This document shows positions 46,801-61,800 of a stretch of DNA of 64,000 nt, one piece after another; the first letter of the stretch is position 1, and each line of letters opens with the position of its first letter. Both the position numbers and the translations under genes were made by a program. The stretch is from contig OY804589.1 of assembly GCA_963680875.1 (NCBI GenBank), forward strand, positions 16,822,028 to 16,886,027, given 5' to 3'. Source of the DNA: Bathymodiolus brooksi. Taxonomy: Eukaryota > Mollusca > Bivalvia > Mytilida > Modiolidae. The notes beneath the pieces were generated by a model. That model did not search any database. It was given only the letters and a program-made list of their open reading frames with translations, and was not told the origin of the DNA.

Positions 46801-49800
46801 TGTTTTTAATATGTTCTTAGTTCTTATATCATAGGACGTTGCTTCTAATCAAAGTTTTGTGACATCAGGAAATGACAACGTAACCAAAATTACAGGGACT
46901 TTCAAAGACGTTTTGTTCCGATGTTTCATAAACGTTCGAGAATACCGAAGAGGCAATCACAAATGGACAATCCAGAGAAACTTGAAACATAGAGTACACA
47001 AGACGAAGACTAACAAAGCAAAAATACAACACAATATGTGTTGGACATCACTATACACAGACAAATGCAAATAACGTAAATAGGATAACAACTGGAGGTA
47101 AAAACTAAACGAACATCGCTTTTATGTGGATATCACAACGGGTATCACAACGCGGAACACCGACCGTTAAGACACATAACAGGACTCAGCATGGAAGACT
47201 TGACAAAGGTTATGTCTCCTTGTGAGTGCTTATTATATATTCATGTGTGCATATTCGTTTTTTCGATATCGATAAAATTGTTGAATATCACCGCTAAAAC
47301 TCCCATTGCATTAGCTATCATTAACAACATTCATACAGTCCAGTGTTAACCAAAGAGATTAGAAAATGGACATGGCGATCTTATCTTGTTCAACACAGCG
47401 ATTGTTTCTTGTTTTATGTTATCTATAATATGTGGAGAAATTGAATCCACAACTGTATCATTATCTATTTAAATGCTCGGTATATATTGATAAACGAATT
47501 AGTAATTTGGCACAACTCTCGTTAATGTCACACTATAATATTGCTGTTTACAGTATTATTAAACACAAGCAAACTTACCAAATTGAATTTGCGACACGAC
47601 GGGTGCCATGGGGAGCAAGAAATGGTTACACCTCTATGATTATTTAGTGATCTGTGCTGTTCAATCTTTTGTTTTCTGTGTAGTGCTTCGTAGATCGTTT
47701 TCTATCATTTTTACGACTTACGTATTAAGATTACCCCTTTCGTATCTTTAAACTCTTCTTAAAAAACTACTTACATTTCATTATCATTGTCATGTTTGGC
47801 CTTTCGTCTACAACGTCTACATGTTATACACACGATGATACAGATTATTATTAACAAGCCAGCACTACTACATGTAATTGCTATTATGTACTCAGATTTC
47901 AATTTAAGTTTTTCAGTTTTCACGCTACACGTTTCTCCAGAATAAACAAAGTCATCACTTGAGTTGCATCTACAAAATAAATGTTTTCTTATTCACTATG
48001 TATAATATTGAATATTATAGCGTTCATTACATCAACGCTATTCGTGCGGTCATATGTGAAGATTGACATTTCACTCATGTGGAAAATACTTGTATGACGC
48101 ATCATTTCACTTAGAGGAGAGTTTTGCTACCATAAAACTGCTTGAAGCCCATCACTTTTTTTAAGTGCATGTATAAAGCCACGAATGTGAAATATGATGT
48201 ATGCTTGTCATATGTAAAGATTTTCCCTCTTTCTATGATTTTTTCTTCGGCATAAGACTTTGAAACTGTTCCGACAATATATTTTGCTGTTGTTTTTCAT
48301 TTTACCACATATACATAGAAAAACATAATTCCAACAAATTATTATGTCACCAAGAAACAAGAATATATATCGCTAATTTTCCAATCCAGTAGCCACCTCA
48401 TATAGTGCAACCTCTCCTGTAATGAAAAAAAGTTGGTTTATGCGTAGGGTGACCTTTCCTGATGTGGACAATTAAATAGCATTTTACTATCTCAATGTCT
48501 CTGTATATGGGTTATGAGTTAGAGTATGGTGTTTAACGCCACGTTCAACAATATTTCATCTATATCATGGCGGTCAGGTTTATTGGTGGAGGAAACCGGA
48601 GTACCAACAATATATTGTATCGACCTTAAAAGAGAAAGTAAAGTAAATAATCTTAACTTACACACATCTTGGTTTTCCTTCTGAATCCACATAGCAATCA
48701 CCATGAATATCACATAATTTTTTCTCTTGTCTACACTTATGATAACATTTATTTGCTGTCTTGTTGAAGCTGTACTCTAATCCACATACTGCGTTGTCAT
48801 GATTTTTCTCTATGTGTGCTATAGCTACAATGAAGTTAATATGAGAGGTGATTATTCGTTTCGTTGATATTGGTGAAAGTGTTGCCCATCACTGTCTTAT
48901 CTTTCTGTTCATTACTATCGGACTTCAAAGTTTTGTTAAATACATTCTAATTATCGTATTTTTCCTGTGAGAAAAGGTTGCTTGCATGGTGTCATAGTAA
49001 TGGTAAAGTTATGAACAGAAAGTTTAAACAGTAATTGGTAGCACGTGGTAAATGACATAGCTATATTTAATTAAAAATTAAAAGAGTATTAAAGAAAACA
49101 TTTTAATACAACTCAGGGTTGCAGCACTGACATCGTTTATTACATATATGTATCATTGAATATTGAATATTGAATAATTGCAGTTACTTAATAATGTCAT
49201 ACTATTAAAACTAAGCTTCTCCTCCCTCAAACATTGCTCAACACAGCCGATTTTGGCTATCCTGGTTTGGTCCTTTGGTTTTATTCCTCCCGAAAACATA
49301 TATATAGATTATTTGGTTTTTTATGTCTTTTCTTTTTCCATAACCTGGGGTTCAAGTAGGGTTTATATGTGCCTGAAAATTCATGATGATATCAGTTATA
49401 AACAATTCCACCCCCCCACCCCCCCACCCCCATTTTCAGGGGATAGGGTTTGGATCCAGAACGAAAACCAAGAACAACAATACAAATATGAAATTAAAAC
49501 ACAACAACAATCATTTAAAAAGGATAATCCCGCAATAACTGGGAGTATGAAAATAATACAAACACAAAGGCAATTGACGAACGATACAAAAGACTTTATG
49601 ATGGAGATAAAGATTAATTTTTAAAATAATATTGGTTTGTTGTACTTACCGGAAGATATAGCTGTACTTGTGTTTTTATCAATATAACCCTTGGTTAAAT
49701 TATATCCGGCTATTCCAACTTTTTCCAGTTGTTTCGTCTTTTTCCGTATTTCATCTCCAAGTATTCTCATATTCATGACTTGATTTGTATCATACGGGCG

Positions 49801-52800
49801 GAGAATTAGATTGAAATGTATTACAGTAGAACCATTGCTGAAGTGTGAAAAATAGTCATTTATAATATATAAATACAGGTACATTTTCTGTAACATAAGA
49901 GTGTATTTTTCGGAATAAAATGAAAATAACATACCACACATTGTCAGATGTCCTGGAGGACAAAAGACAAGCTTCACGTAATTATACCTCTATTTAACAA
50001 CTGCTAACTTGGAATGTGTTTTGTGGGTTGTTTCTTTTATGCACAAGCGGATCAATTATTGCATGCGAATTTCACATTTGAGATTGTTTTGTGCTTTAAA
50101 CAATTGAGCAGATGACAGTTCAGTCTTTGTTGCAAGATGTCACGGAACATCTAGAGACAATTCCGGAAACCTGCATTGGCTGGATAGGAACTCGGCAAAT
50201 ATAAACAAAAAGAAATATTAGCCGAGTAATCCCGTATTTTCCTTGTAAACGTATACCTATAGATAGTCCAATACGAATTTTCAATACCATACGGACGAGT
50301 ACAATATCTTTCCATATTGTACATAACAATTCATGCCAGCCATACTTTAATGTTATTCAAATATGGGTAGACTTTTATGTAAGTTTGTGAGTGACTTGGT
50401 CCAGGTTATACATCAATAAACTCCGGAAAAAATGCGTTTAATCCTTATAATTCTGTAACTAAGTATTTTGTTTTCATTTGCTTTGAAAATTTATCTTTGG
50501 GGATCCCCAGTACGCACACATACATTCTATTGATGAAGGTCGGCCATGAATAATAAAATGCACTACTAGACGATGATGTAATTAAGTTACTGATATTTTC
50601 CAATTTGATGGCATTTTGCATTTAGCTACTCAAACAAGTAAAATGCTCACAAAATCGTAAAATAAATCAGTGTCAATCAGCGTCCCTTGTAAACAACGTC
50701 ACAGGATGACGATATATTACAAAAGTCAAAGTCGATAGATGGTTGTCTTAAGTATTTTTTCCGGAATTTTTTTTATGTCAACAATACAAGCTTTTTCTTC
50801 ATTGGCATTTATTCTTTTATTTCATATCTTAACATTAAGCATTGTTTCTTTTATCTTTTTTTTATAATCGGGAATCGAAGCCGCCATTTTGTTTACATTA
50901 TATAAAAGTAGTCCGGTGAACATCGTCTCTCGAAAAATAAACTGACAAAAACCCCGCCTCCATAAGCGGTTATACCCGATCAGAGTATAGGATTTCTAAT
51001 TATGTAAATCATATAAGAATTATTTAATTTTAACTTCATTTATTTCAACAATTTTGAGATAAACAACAATAGAAAATCGCTAATAATGAAGAATTTTCTG
51101 AAAATAGGTGCTTTTTTTTTTAGCTCGGCGCGCATGTGTGGCCTATATTTGATTGCTATTCAAATATGCCTTTATTTGTATACCGAATACGGGACGTCAT
51201 ATTAGAATGACCTATTTATTATACAGCTGAAATGATCAATACTATAACAACAATTTTATGTTTAACTTTTAATACAGTCTAAATAGAACAACTGCACAAC
51301 AGTATTTCGCTAGGAAAATGTTCTGTATCAATTCAGATCTCGTAAACTCTAAAAATGAATGAAACACAGCAAAAGAACTGATCAACAATTATTCTAAGCA
51401 ACTTTCTTGTTTTTCCTGAAACTGTTAAATATCGAACAAGTTAATTTGATTGTAGATTAATGTTAACATTGAATGTCCCACCATTTATACAAGCTCCAGA
51501 AAACAGGGCGTTTCCCAGACCAATTTGTCGTTGATCCCCTGGCAAAGCTGATTTCATCCACCGTTAAGATATATCAAGATCTGTTTTAGTTTTCTGTTTT
51601 GTATTTTTCGGTACTTGTGCCTCCACAAAATCCTTAATTTCATCGTCATTTAGCATTTTCCGGTTTGTTTTGTTTACTAGCAGACGACAAAAATCAATGA
51701 ATTACTTCCATTACATAATGTACAATACGAAAAAAATACGGACTTATCGGGACGTCCAATACGGAAAAAATACGACTTCCGATTGTACAATACGGGAAAA
51801 ATAATGTACGGTCACATGTCTTAAATGTGTGTTTTTGATTGGATTAAAATTATAGCTGTATATTAATAATAGGTTATTATACAGTGTTATATACAATATG
51901 GAAAGATATTGTACGAGTCTGTATATTTCCATATTGTACATAACAATGTATAATGACCTATTTATTATACAGCTGAAATGATCAATACTATAACAACAAT
52001 TCTATGCTTAACTTTTAATACAGTCTAAATAGAACAGCTGCACAACAGTATTTCGTTAGGAAAATGTTCTCTATACATATCTCGTAATCTCTAAAATGAA
52101 TTAAAAACAGCAAAATAACTGATCAACAATTATTCTAAGCAACTTGTTTTCCCTCAAACTGTTGAATACCGAACAAGTTAATTTGATTGTAGATTACAAT
52201 TAACAATAATTTACTAGCGGAAAAACCAACGAGTTACTTCCCTTACATAATGTACAATACGAAAAAAAACGGCTTCCGGTTGTAAAATACGGGAAAATAA
52301 TGTACGGTCACATGTCTTAAATGGGTGATTTTGATTGGATTAAAATTACATCTGTATAATAATTATAGATAGTCAACATAAATAGGAAATGCAGATAAAC
52401 ATACTTAACATGTTTTGTTTTAAATTTGCAAGTAAATGCTATATTACTTAAAGTTGTATGTAAATGTTCGGTTTGTGACCTAATGATGAATCTTAATATG
52501 ATGCAAACACATTTTGATTTCCCCTTATCTTCTTAAGAGCTAACATTGTAATTGTTTTACTTTATTTGACATTGCAATATTCGTGGACTTTCTGTAAATG
52601 TTACCGAGTGGAGCGACATGTCTATCCGCTGACTATTGTTTCAATGAGCTAGCACAATAAAAATGGTGATCTAGTACAGAGCGTGCATCATCATCATATC
52701 ATTAGAAATTAACTTGTTCTCGCCATTATAAAGCTGAAAAAATGCTGAGATGGCGCTAAACAATAATCACTCACTCACTCTGTAAATGTTACCCATTTGA

Positions 52801-55800
52801 ATATGATTGTATTCTCCCTCATCTTACGTTAAATTCAAATCATTTTTAAGATAGTACTTCAACAAGGCATACAATATCCGCATCTTCTAAAGTCTATTGG
52901 AACAGGAACTGTTTATCCCTCCTGTGTTCATCCCCGGATTTTAATGGGGTTTCGGTAACTCGATATTTAGTGTTCTGCGTAGTGTTTTGTAAATCATTGT
53001 TTGTTCTTTTACTTTTGGCCATTGTATTGCCTGTCTTTCTTCGATTTATGGATTATAATAACCCCTTTGTTATATTCAAACTCTTCTTAGCATACAATAT
53101 ATATTTACCTGAATTTGTAAACGGCTACACTCTGGAAACTTGTCATGTTCTGATATACAAGTGTCAACTACAATGTGAAAATAAAAAGGTGTATACATTG
53201 TATATAAGTGTTTTACTCGGGTCTACAAGCACCCATTTAATATAATACTACAACACAATCAGTTCCCATCTTTTTGATACGGTTGTGTGTCATATTTAAA
53301 TAAAAAGCTTTTGACGTTTTTAAAGGGTAATCAGAAGGTGTAAATTCAAGAATGATAATCCGCTCCAATCACCGCTTATTTTGTGAGCTTTATGCTTATC
53401 CATGACGAGGTGTAGTCGATATTTTGTTTTGTGTTAAAAGATCATCACAAACCGTAGCATCAATACACAACGAGGGGAAGATTGACCCGTAACCCCGCCA
53501 TTGTTTATTGAGGTACCTTCATTCAAGCCTGGGCAGTGCCGATCATATATATGTGTGCTAGGAGTATCGAATTGACTCTGTTTCTACGATTTTGTTTAAT
53601 CACAATCCCACCCGGTTCTAGTTCATGATTTACCTACGGATTCACAAATCAAGTGCCACCTGTTTAGCAGAAACGACCTATCCATCCGGAACATATGCAT
53701 TCACCTCCTTTTTTTGCGGGGCTCGTGTTGCTAAATCCTCACCTTTCTGTTTAATGTATCGTTGATCATTGTTTGTACTCTTACATTTTACCATTGTATT
53801 GTCTGCCCTGCGTCCATTTACGACGTCTCATTTCCCATATTGTAGCTTCGAAACATCATTACTGTTCTTTAATACATTGTCATCGAAATAACATAATGCA
53901 TGTTCGCATAACAAAAGCTTGAAGACACCAACGTGTAATCAGAAGTCGTAAATCGAAGAAGGACAGACAAATCAACTTTTACATTTTACCATTGTATTGT
54001 CTGACCTTCTTCCATTTACGGCGTCTCATTTCTCATATTGTAGCTTCAAAACATTATTACTGTTCTTTAATAACAAAATCTTGAAGACACCAAAGGGGTA
54101 ATCAGAAGCGTAAATCGAAGAAGGACAGACAAATCAACGGCCAAACGAAAAAGGACGAACAACGATCTACAAAACATTATACAGAAAATTATCAAGTGCT
54201 CCGGAAGTGTAAATAGTTCCTGCTTCACATGCGGCACTCCTCGTGTTACTGTTGATACAACCCTAGTGATAAGTCATGAATGAGGAAAGATTCGGATTGT
54301 GATTACGACAAATAATCGTTCAGGATCATAATACCATTTTGGGAAAATATTGTCCCCTGCCTATCTTTGAAAACCATTCTCTATATCTAGATATTCCCCT
54401 GTGCATCCCCAGTTTGATAAGATCTAAATATCACTACGACATGTCTGTCAAAGACAGATAAATGATCTCGAATGTAACTAGAAACCATATCTCTAAGAAA
54501 AAATACCTCCATCTCGACTACCTTTTTAAGATACCAAAACAGGAGTGAAGATGTGTCGTTTAACTTTGAATTATATGTTTTCTCTATGGAAATGGTCAGC
54601 TTCATAGAATAAATTACTTCTGAAACAGAAACAATTTTGTTATGCCTATCTCAAATGAGGTTCCATGTATTCTATAAATAGTATCTTACAATGTACTTTT
54701 ATCTCAAGATTTACGTACGTAACACAATTCGACAAAAAAATAAGAAAAATAAATACATTAAAAGGAATTAATTGACAAAAAACATAGAATGTGTTTCAAT
54801 ATTTGTATAAAAGCACATGTGAGGTAATTCTCATCGTGGGTCGTGCACGACATATGTCGAGATTATCAGTGTGTGGCATTGTTGGCAATCACTGTTTAAA
54901 GTCTCTTTTTCATAATGCTGGCTATTTCTGATGTTTACTAGAGATATCCTGCTCATGGCGAGGTACATGCATACTCCATACAACACTGTATGAGAAGGTT
55001 TGTCAGTGATTTCAGACAGGTTGGTGGTTTTCTCCGGGTACTCGACCAATGAAATTGACCTCCACGATCTACCTGAAATAGTGCTGAAAGTGGCGTTAAG
55101 CACCAAAACTCCCTATCCCTCAAACTACTGCATTGTTAACTTTTGGGTTGTTTTATCCCACATATACTTAGAAGTGTATGTATGAATATCGATTTATATC
55201 TTTCTTGGTAACAGTATTACGTGCGTAAATACATGAAGATGTAATATTAAATTGAAGGCTTCCATTTGACATTAGTTTATTAATAGCTCATTACTTACTA
55301 AAATCTAAATTACTTATGACAACACAATCGCCAAAAGAAAAACGACAAAAGGACAAACAACGATCTACAAAGCATGCACATAAAACTAAAGATCGAACTG
55401 GAGATTTCTGCAACTGTTTGCATTTTTTAATTGTATTTTTATTTCCAACTCAAACAAAAACAATTAATTTCAGAGTACGAGATTATCCTCAAAATTTCAT
55501 TTATTTTGTGAGTACCTTAAACATACCAGCTTTGCATCAAAATCCGATTATCTGTTGAATGTAATTATATTTTAATTATTTTTATTTTATAATTTCTTAA
55601 TTCCTGCATATATTTGTATTCCATAAAAGAGTATTTCATCTTATTGGTATAAAATCAAAACTAATCTTCATATAGATATTACCGATGAAATGTCAACTTT
55701 TACGAATTAATTTACCTTTATTAGGGGGCTTAACATCTACCTCTGTTTTATGCATTGTTGTTGCTCTCTTTTGTGTTGTAGTAACTGGAGTTCTGGTGGT

Positions 55801-58800
55801 AGGTGGAGTTCTGGTGGTAGGTGTTGTAGTAACTGGAGTTGTGGTGGTAGGTGTTGTAGTAACTGGAGTTGTGGTGGTAGGTGTTGTAGTAACTGGAGTT
55901 GTGGTGGTAAGTGTTGTAGGAACTAGTATTCTGATTTTATTTGTTGTTGTTGTAGATAAAACTATGGTTTTATTTGTTGCTGGATTGGGTGTTGTAGATA
56001 CAGATATGGTGTTATTTGTTGCTGGATTGGGTGTTGATGGCGATAAATCTATGGTGTTATTTGTTGCTGGATTGGGTGTTGTTGTAGATACAGTTATGTC
56101 TTTATTCGTTGTTGTTGGCTTGGTTGTTGCTGTAGATACAGCTATGGCTTTATTTGTTATTGTTGGTTTGCTTGTTGCTGTAGATACAGCTATGACTTTA
56201 TTCGTTGTTGTTGGCTTGAGTGTTGTTGTAGATACAGCTATGGCTTTATTTGTTGTTGTTGGCTTGGTTGTTGATGTAGACACAGGTATGGCTTTATTTG
56301 TTGTTGCTGGATTGGGTGTTGTTGTAGATACATTTATGGTTTTATTTGTTATTGTTGGCTTGGTTGTTGCTGTAGATACAGGTATGGCTTTATTCGTTGT
56401 TGTTGACTTGGTTGTTGATGTAGATACAGTTATGGCTTTATTTGTTGTTGTTGGCTTGGTTTTTGATGTAGATACAGTTATGGCTTTATTCGTTGTTGTT
56501 GGCTTGGTTGTTGATGTATATACAGTGATGGCTTTATTTGTTGTTGTTGGATTGGTTGTTGATGTAGATACAGGTATGGGTTTATTTGTTATTGTTGGCT
56601 TGGTTGTTGCTGTAGATACAGGTATGGCTTTATTCGTTGTTGTTGACTTGCTTGTTGATGTAGATACAGTTATGGCTTTATTTGTTGTTGTTGGCTTGGT
56701 TGTTGATGTATATACAGTTATTGCTTTATTCGTTGTTGTTGGCTTGGTTGTTGATGTATATACAGTGATGGCTTTATTTGTTGTTGTTGGATTGGTTGTT
56801 GATGTAGATACAGCTATGACTTTATTTGTTATTGTTGGCTTGGTTGTTGCTGTAGATACAGGTATTGCTTTATTTGTTGTTGTTGGCTTGGTTGTTGATG
56901 TAGATACAGCTATGACTTTATTTGTTGTTTTTGGCTTGGTTGTTGTTGTAGATACAGTTATCACTTTATTTGTTGTTGTTGGCTTGGTTTTTGATGTAGA
57001 TACAGTTATGGCTTTATTCGTTGTAGTTGGCTTGTTTGTTGATGTAGATACAGCTATGACTTTGATTGTTGTTGTTGGCTTGGTTGTTGTTGTAAATACA
57101 ATTATGGCTGTATTCGTTGTTGTTGGCTTGGTTGTTGTTGTAGATACAGCTATGACTTTATTCGTTGTTGTTGGCTTGATTGTTGATGTAGATACAGCTA
57201 TGACTTTAATTGTTGTTGTTGGCCTGGTTGTTGATATATATACAGGTATGGCTTTATTCGTAGTTGTTGGCTTCGTTGTTGATGTAGATACAGGTATGGC
57301 TTTATACGTTGTTGTTGGTTTGGTTGTTGATGTATATACAGTTATGGCTTTATTCGTTGTTGTTGGCTTGGTTGTTGATGTAGATACAGTTATGGCTTTA
57401 TTCGTTGTTGTTGGCTTGGTTGTTGATGTAGATACAGTTATGGCTTTATTCGTTGTTGTTGGCTTGGTTGCTGATGTAGATACAGGTATGGCTTTATTCG
57501 TTGTTGTTGGCTTGGTTGTTGATGTAGATACAGCTATGGCTTTATTCGTTGTTGTTGGCTTGGTTGTTGATGTAGATACAGCTATGAATGTATTCGTTGT
57601 TGTTGGCTTGGTTGTTGATGTAGATACAGTTATGGCTTTATTCGTTGTTGTTGGCTTGGTTGTTGCTGTAGATACAGGTATGGCTTTATTCGTTGTTGTT
57701 GGCTTGGCTGTTGATGTAGATACAGTTATGGCTTTATTCGTTGTTGTTGGTTTGGTTGTTGATGTAGATACAGCTATGGCTTTATTCGTTGTTGTTGGCT
57801 TGGTTGTTGATGTAGATACAGGTATGGCTTTATTCGTTGTTGTTGGCTTGGTTGTTGATGTAGAAACAGTTATGGCTTTATTCGTTGTTGTTGGCTTGGT
57901 TGTTGATGTAGATACAGGTATGGCTTTATTCGTTGTTGTTGGCTTGGTTGTTGATGTAGATACAGGTATGGTTTTATTCGTTGTTGTTGGCTTGGTTGTT
58001 GATGTGGATACAGCTATCACTTTATTTGGTATTGTTGGCATGGTTGTTGATGTAGATACAGCTATGACTTTATTTGTTATTGTTGGCTTGGTTGTTGATG
58101 TAGATACAGCTATGACTTTATGTGTTATTGTTGGCTTGGTTGTTGATGTAGATAAAGCTATGACTTTATTCGTTGTTGTTGGCTTGGTTGTTGATGTAGA
58201 TACAGGTATGGCTTTATTCGTTGTTGTTGGCTTGGTTGTTGATGTAGATACAGCTATGGCTCTATTCGTTGTTGTTGGATTGGTTGTTGATGTAGATACA
58301 GCTATGGCTGTATTCGTTGTTGTTGACTTGGGTGTTGTTGTAGATACAGTTATGGCTTTATTCGTTGTTGTTGGGTTGGTTGTTGATGTAGATACAGGTA
58401 TGGCTTTATTCGTTGTTGTTGGGTTGGTTGTTGATGTAGATACAGCTATGGCTTTATTCGTTGTTGTTGGCTTGGTTGTTGATGTAGATACAGCTATGAA
58501 TTTATTCGTTGTTGTTGGCTTGGTTGTTGATGTAGATACAGTTATGGCTTTATTCGTTGTTGTTGGCTTGGTTGTTGCTGTAGATACAGGTATGGCTTTA
58601 TTCGTTGTTGTTGGCTTGGCTGTTGATGTAGATACAGTTATGGCTTTATTCGTTGTTGTTGGTTTGGTTGTTGATGTAGATACAGCTATGGCTTTATTCG
58701 TTGTTGTTGGCTTGGTTGTTGATGTAGATACAGGTATGGCTTTATTCGTTGTTGTTGGCTTGGTTGTTGATGTAGAAACAGTTATGGCTTTATTCGTTGT

Positions 58801-61800
58801 TGTTGGCTTGGTTGTTGATGTAGATACAGTTATGGCTTTATTCGTTGTTGTTGGCTTGGTTGTTGATGTAGATACAGGTATGGTTTTATTCGTTGTTGTT
58901 GGCTTGGTTGTTGATGTGGATACAGCTATGACTTTATTTGGTATTATTGGCATGGTTGTTGATGTAGATACAGCTATGACTTTATTTGTTATTGTTGGCT
59001 TGGTTGTTGATGTAGATACAGCTATGACTTTATGTGTTATTGTTGGCTTGGTTGTTGATGTAGATAAAGCTATGACTTTATTCGTTGTTGTTGGCTTGGT
59101 TGTTGATGTAGATACAGGTATGGCTTTATTCGTTGTTGTTGGCTTGGTTGTTGATGTAGATACAGCTATGGCTGTATTCGTTGTTGTTGGATTGGTTGTT
59201 GATGTAGATACAGCTATGGGTGTATTCGTTGTTGTTGACTTGGGTGTTGTTGTAGATACAGTTATGGCTTTATTCGTTGTTGTTGGGTTGGTTGTTGATG
59301 TAGATACAGGTATGGCTTTATTCGTTGTTGTTGGCTTGGTTGTTGATGTAGATACAGTTATGGCTTTATTCGTTGTTGTTGGGTTGGTTGTTGATGTAGA
59401 TACAGGTATGGCTTTATTCGTTGTTGTTGGCTTGGTTGTTGATGTAGATACAGTTATGGCTTTATTCGTTGTTGTTGGCTTGGTTGTTGATGTAGATACA
59501 GCTATGGCTTTATTCGTTGTTGTTGGCTTGGTTGTTGATGTAGATACAGTTATGGCTTTATTCGTTGTTGTTGGCTTGGTTGTTGATGTAGATACAGTTA
59601 TGGCTTTATTTGTTATTGTTGGCTTGGTTGTTGATGTAGATACAGGTATGGCTTTATTCGTTGTTGTTGGCTTGGTTGTTGATGTAGATATCGGTATGGC
59701 TTTATTCGTTGTTGTTGGCTTGGTTGTTGATGTAGATACAGTTATGGCTTTATTCGTTGTTGTTGGCTTGGTTGTTGATGTAGATACAGGTATGGCTTTA
59801 TTCGTTGTTGTTGGCTTGGTTGTTGATGTAGATACAGGTATGGCTTTATTCGTTGTTGTTGGCTTGGTTGTTGCTGTAGATACAGTTATGGCTTTATTCG
59901 TTGTTGTTGGATTGGTTGTTGATGTAGATACAGGTATGGCTTTATTCGTTGTTGTTGGCTTGGTTGTTGATGTAGATACAGGTATGGCTTTATTCCTTGT
60001 TGTTGGCTTGGTTGTTGATGTAGATACAGCTATGGCTTTAGTTGTTGTTGTTGGCTTGGTTGTTGATGTAGATACAGGTATGGCTTTATTCGTTGTTGTT
60101 GGTTTGGTTGTTGATGTAGATACAGCTATGGCTTTAGTTGTTGTTGTTGGCTTGGTTGTCGATGTAGATAAAGCTATGGCTTTAGTTGTTGTTGTTGGCC
60201 TGGTTGTTGATATATATACAGGTATGGCTTTATTCGTTGTTGTTGGCTTGGTTGTTGATGTAGATACAGCTATGACTTTAATTGTTGTTGTTGGCCTGGT
60301 TGCTGATATATATACAGGTATGGCTTTATTCGTTGTTGTTGGCTTGGTTGTTGATGTAGATACAGCTATGGCTTTAATCCTTGTTGTTGGCTTGGTTGTT
60401 GATGTAGATACAGGTATGGCTTTATTCGTTGTTGTTGGCTTGGTTGTTGAAGTAGATACAGGTATGGCTTTATTCGTTGTTGTTGGCTTGGTTGTTGATG
60501 TAGATACAGGTATAGCTTTATTCGATGTTGTTGGCTTGGTTGTTGATGTAGATACAGCTATGGCTTTAATCGTTGTTGTTGGCTTGGTTGTTGATGTAGA
60601 TACAGGTATGGCTTTATTCGATGTTGTTGGCTTGGTTGTTGATGTAGATACAGCTATGGCTTTAATCGTTGTTGTTGGCTTGGTTGTTGATGTAGATACA
60701 GGTATGGCTTTATTCGTTGCTGTTGGCTTGGTTGTTGATGAAGATACAGTTATGGCTTTAATCGTTGTTGTTGGCTTGGTTGTTGATGTAGATACAGGTA
60801 TGGCTTTATTCGATGTTGTTGGCTTGGTTGTTGATGTAGATACTGGTATGGCTTTATTCGTTGTTGTTGACTTGGTTGTTGATGTAGATACAGTTATGGC
60901 TTTATTTGTTGTTGTTGGCTTGGTTGTTGATGTAGATACAGGTATGGCTTTATTCGTTGTTATTGGCTTTGTTGTTGATGTAGATACAGGTATGGCTTTA
61001 TTTGTTGTTGTTGGTTTGGATGTTGTTGTAGATACAGGTATGGCTTTATTCGTTGCTGTTGGCTTGGTTGTTGATGTAGATACAGGTATGGCTTTATTTG
61101 TTGTTGTTGGATTGGTTGTTGCTGTAGATAGAGTTATGGCTTTATTTGTTATTGTTGGCTTGGTTGTTGATGTAGATACAGCTATGATTTTATTTGTTAT
61201 TGTTGGCTTGGTTGTTGATGTAGATACAGGTATGGCTTTATTCGTTGTTGTTGGCTTGGTTGTTGATGTAGATACAGGTATGGCTTTATTCGTTGTTGTT
61301 GGCTTGGTTGTTGATGTAGATTCAGGTATGGTTTTATTCGATGTTGTTGGCTTGGTTGTTGATGTAGATACAGTTATGGCTTTATTCGTTGTTGTTGGCT
61401 TGGTTGTTGATGTAGATACAGTTATGGCTTTATTCGTTGTTGTTGGCTTGGTTGTTGATGTAGATACAGCTATGGCTTTATTCGTTGTTGTTGGCTTGGT
61501 TGTTGATGTAGATACAGCTATGAATTTATTCGTTGTTGTTGGCTTGGTTGTTGATGTAGATACAGTTATGGCTTTATTCGTTGTTGTTGGCTTGGTTATT
61601 GATGTAGATACAGTTATGGCTTTATTCGTTGTTGTTGGCTTGGTTGTTGATGTAGATACAGCTATGGCTTTATTCGTTGTTGTTGGCTTGGTTGTTGATG
61701 TAGATACAGATATGGCTTTATTCGTTGTTGTTGGCCTGGTTGTTGATGTAGATACAGGTATGGCTTTATTCGTTGTTGTTGGCTTGGTTGTTGATGTAGA

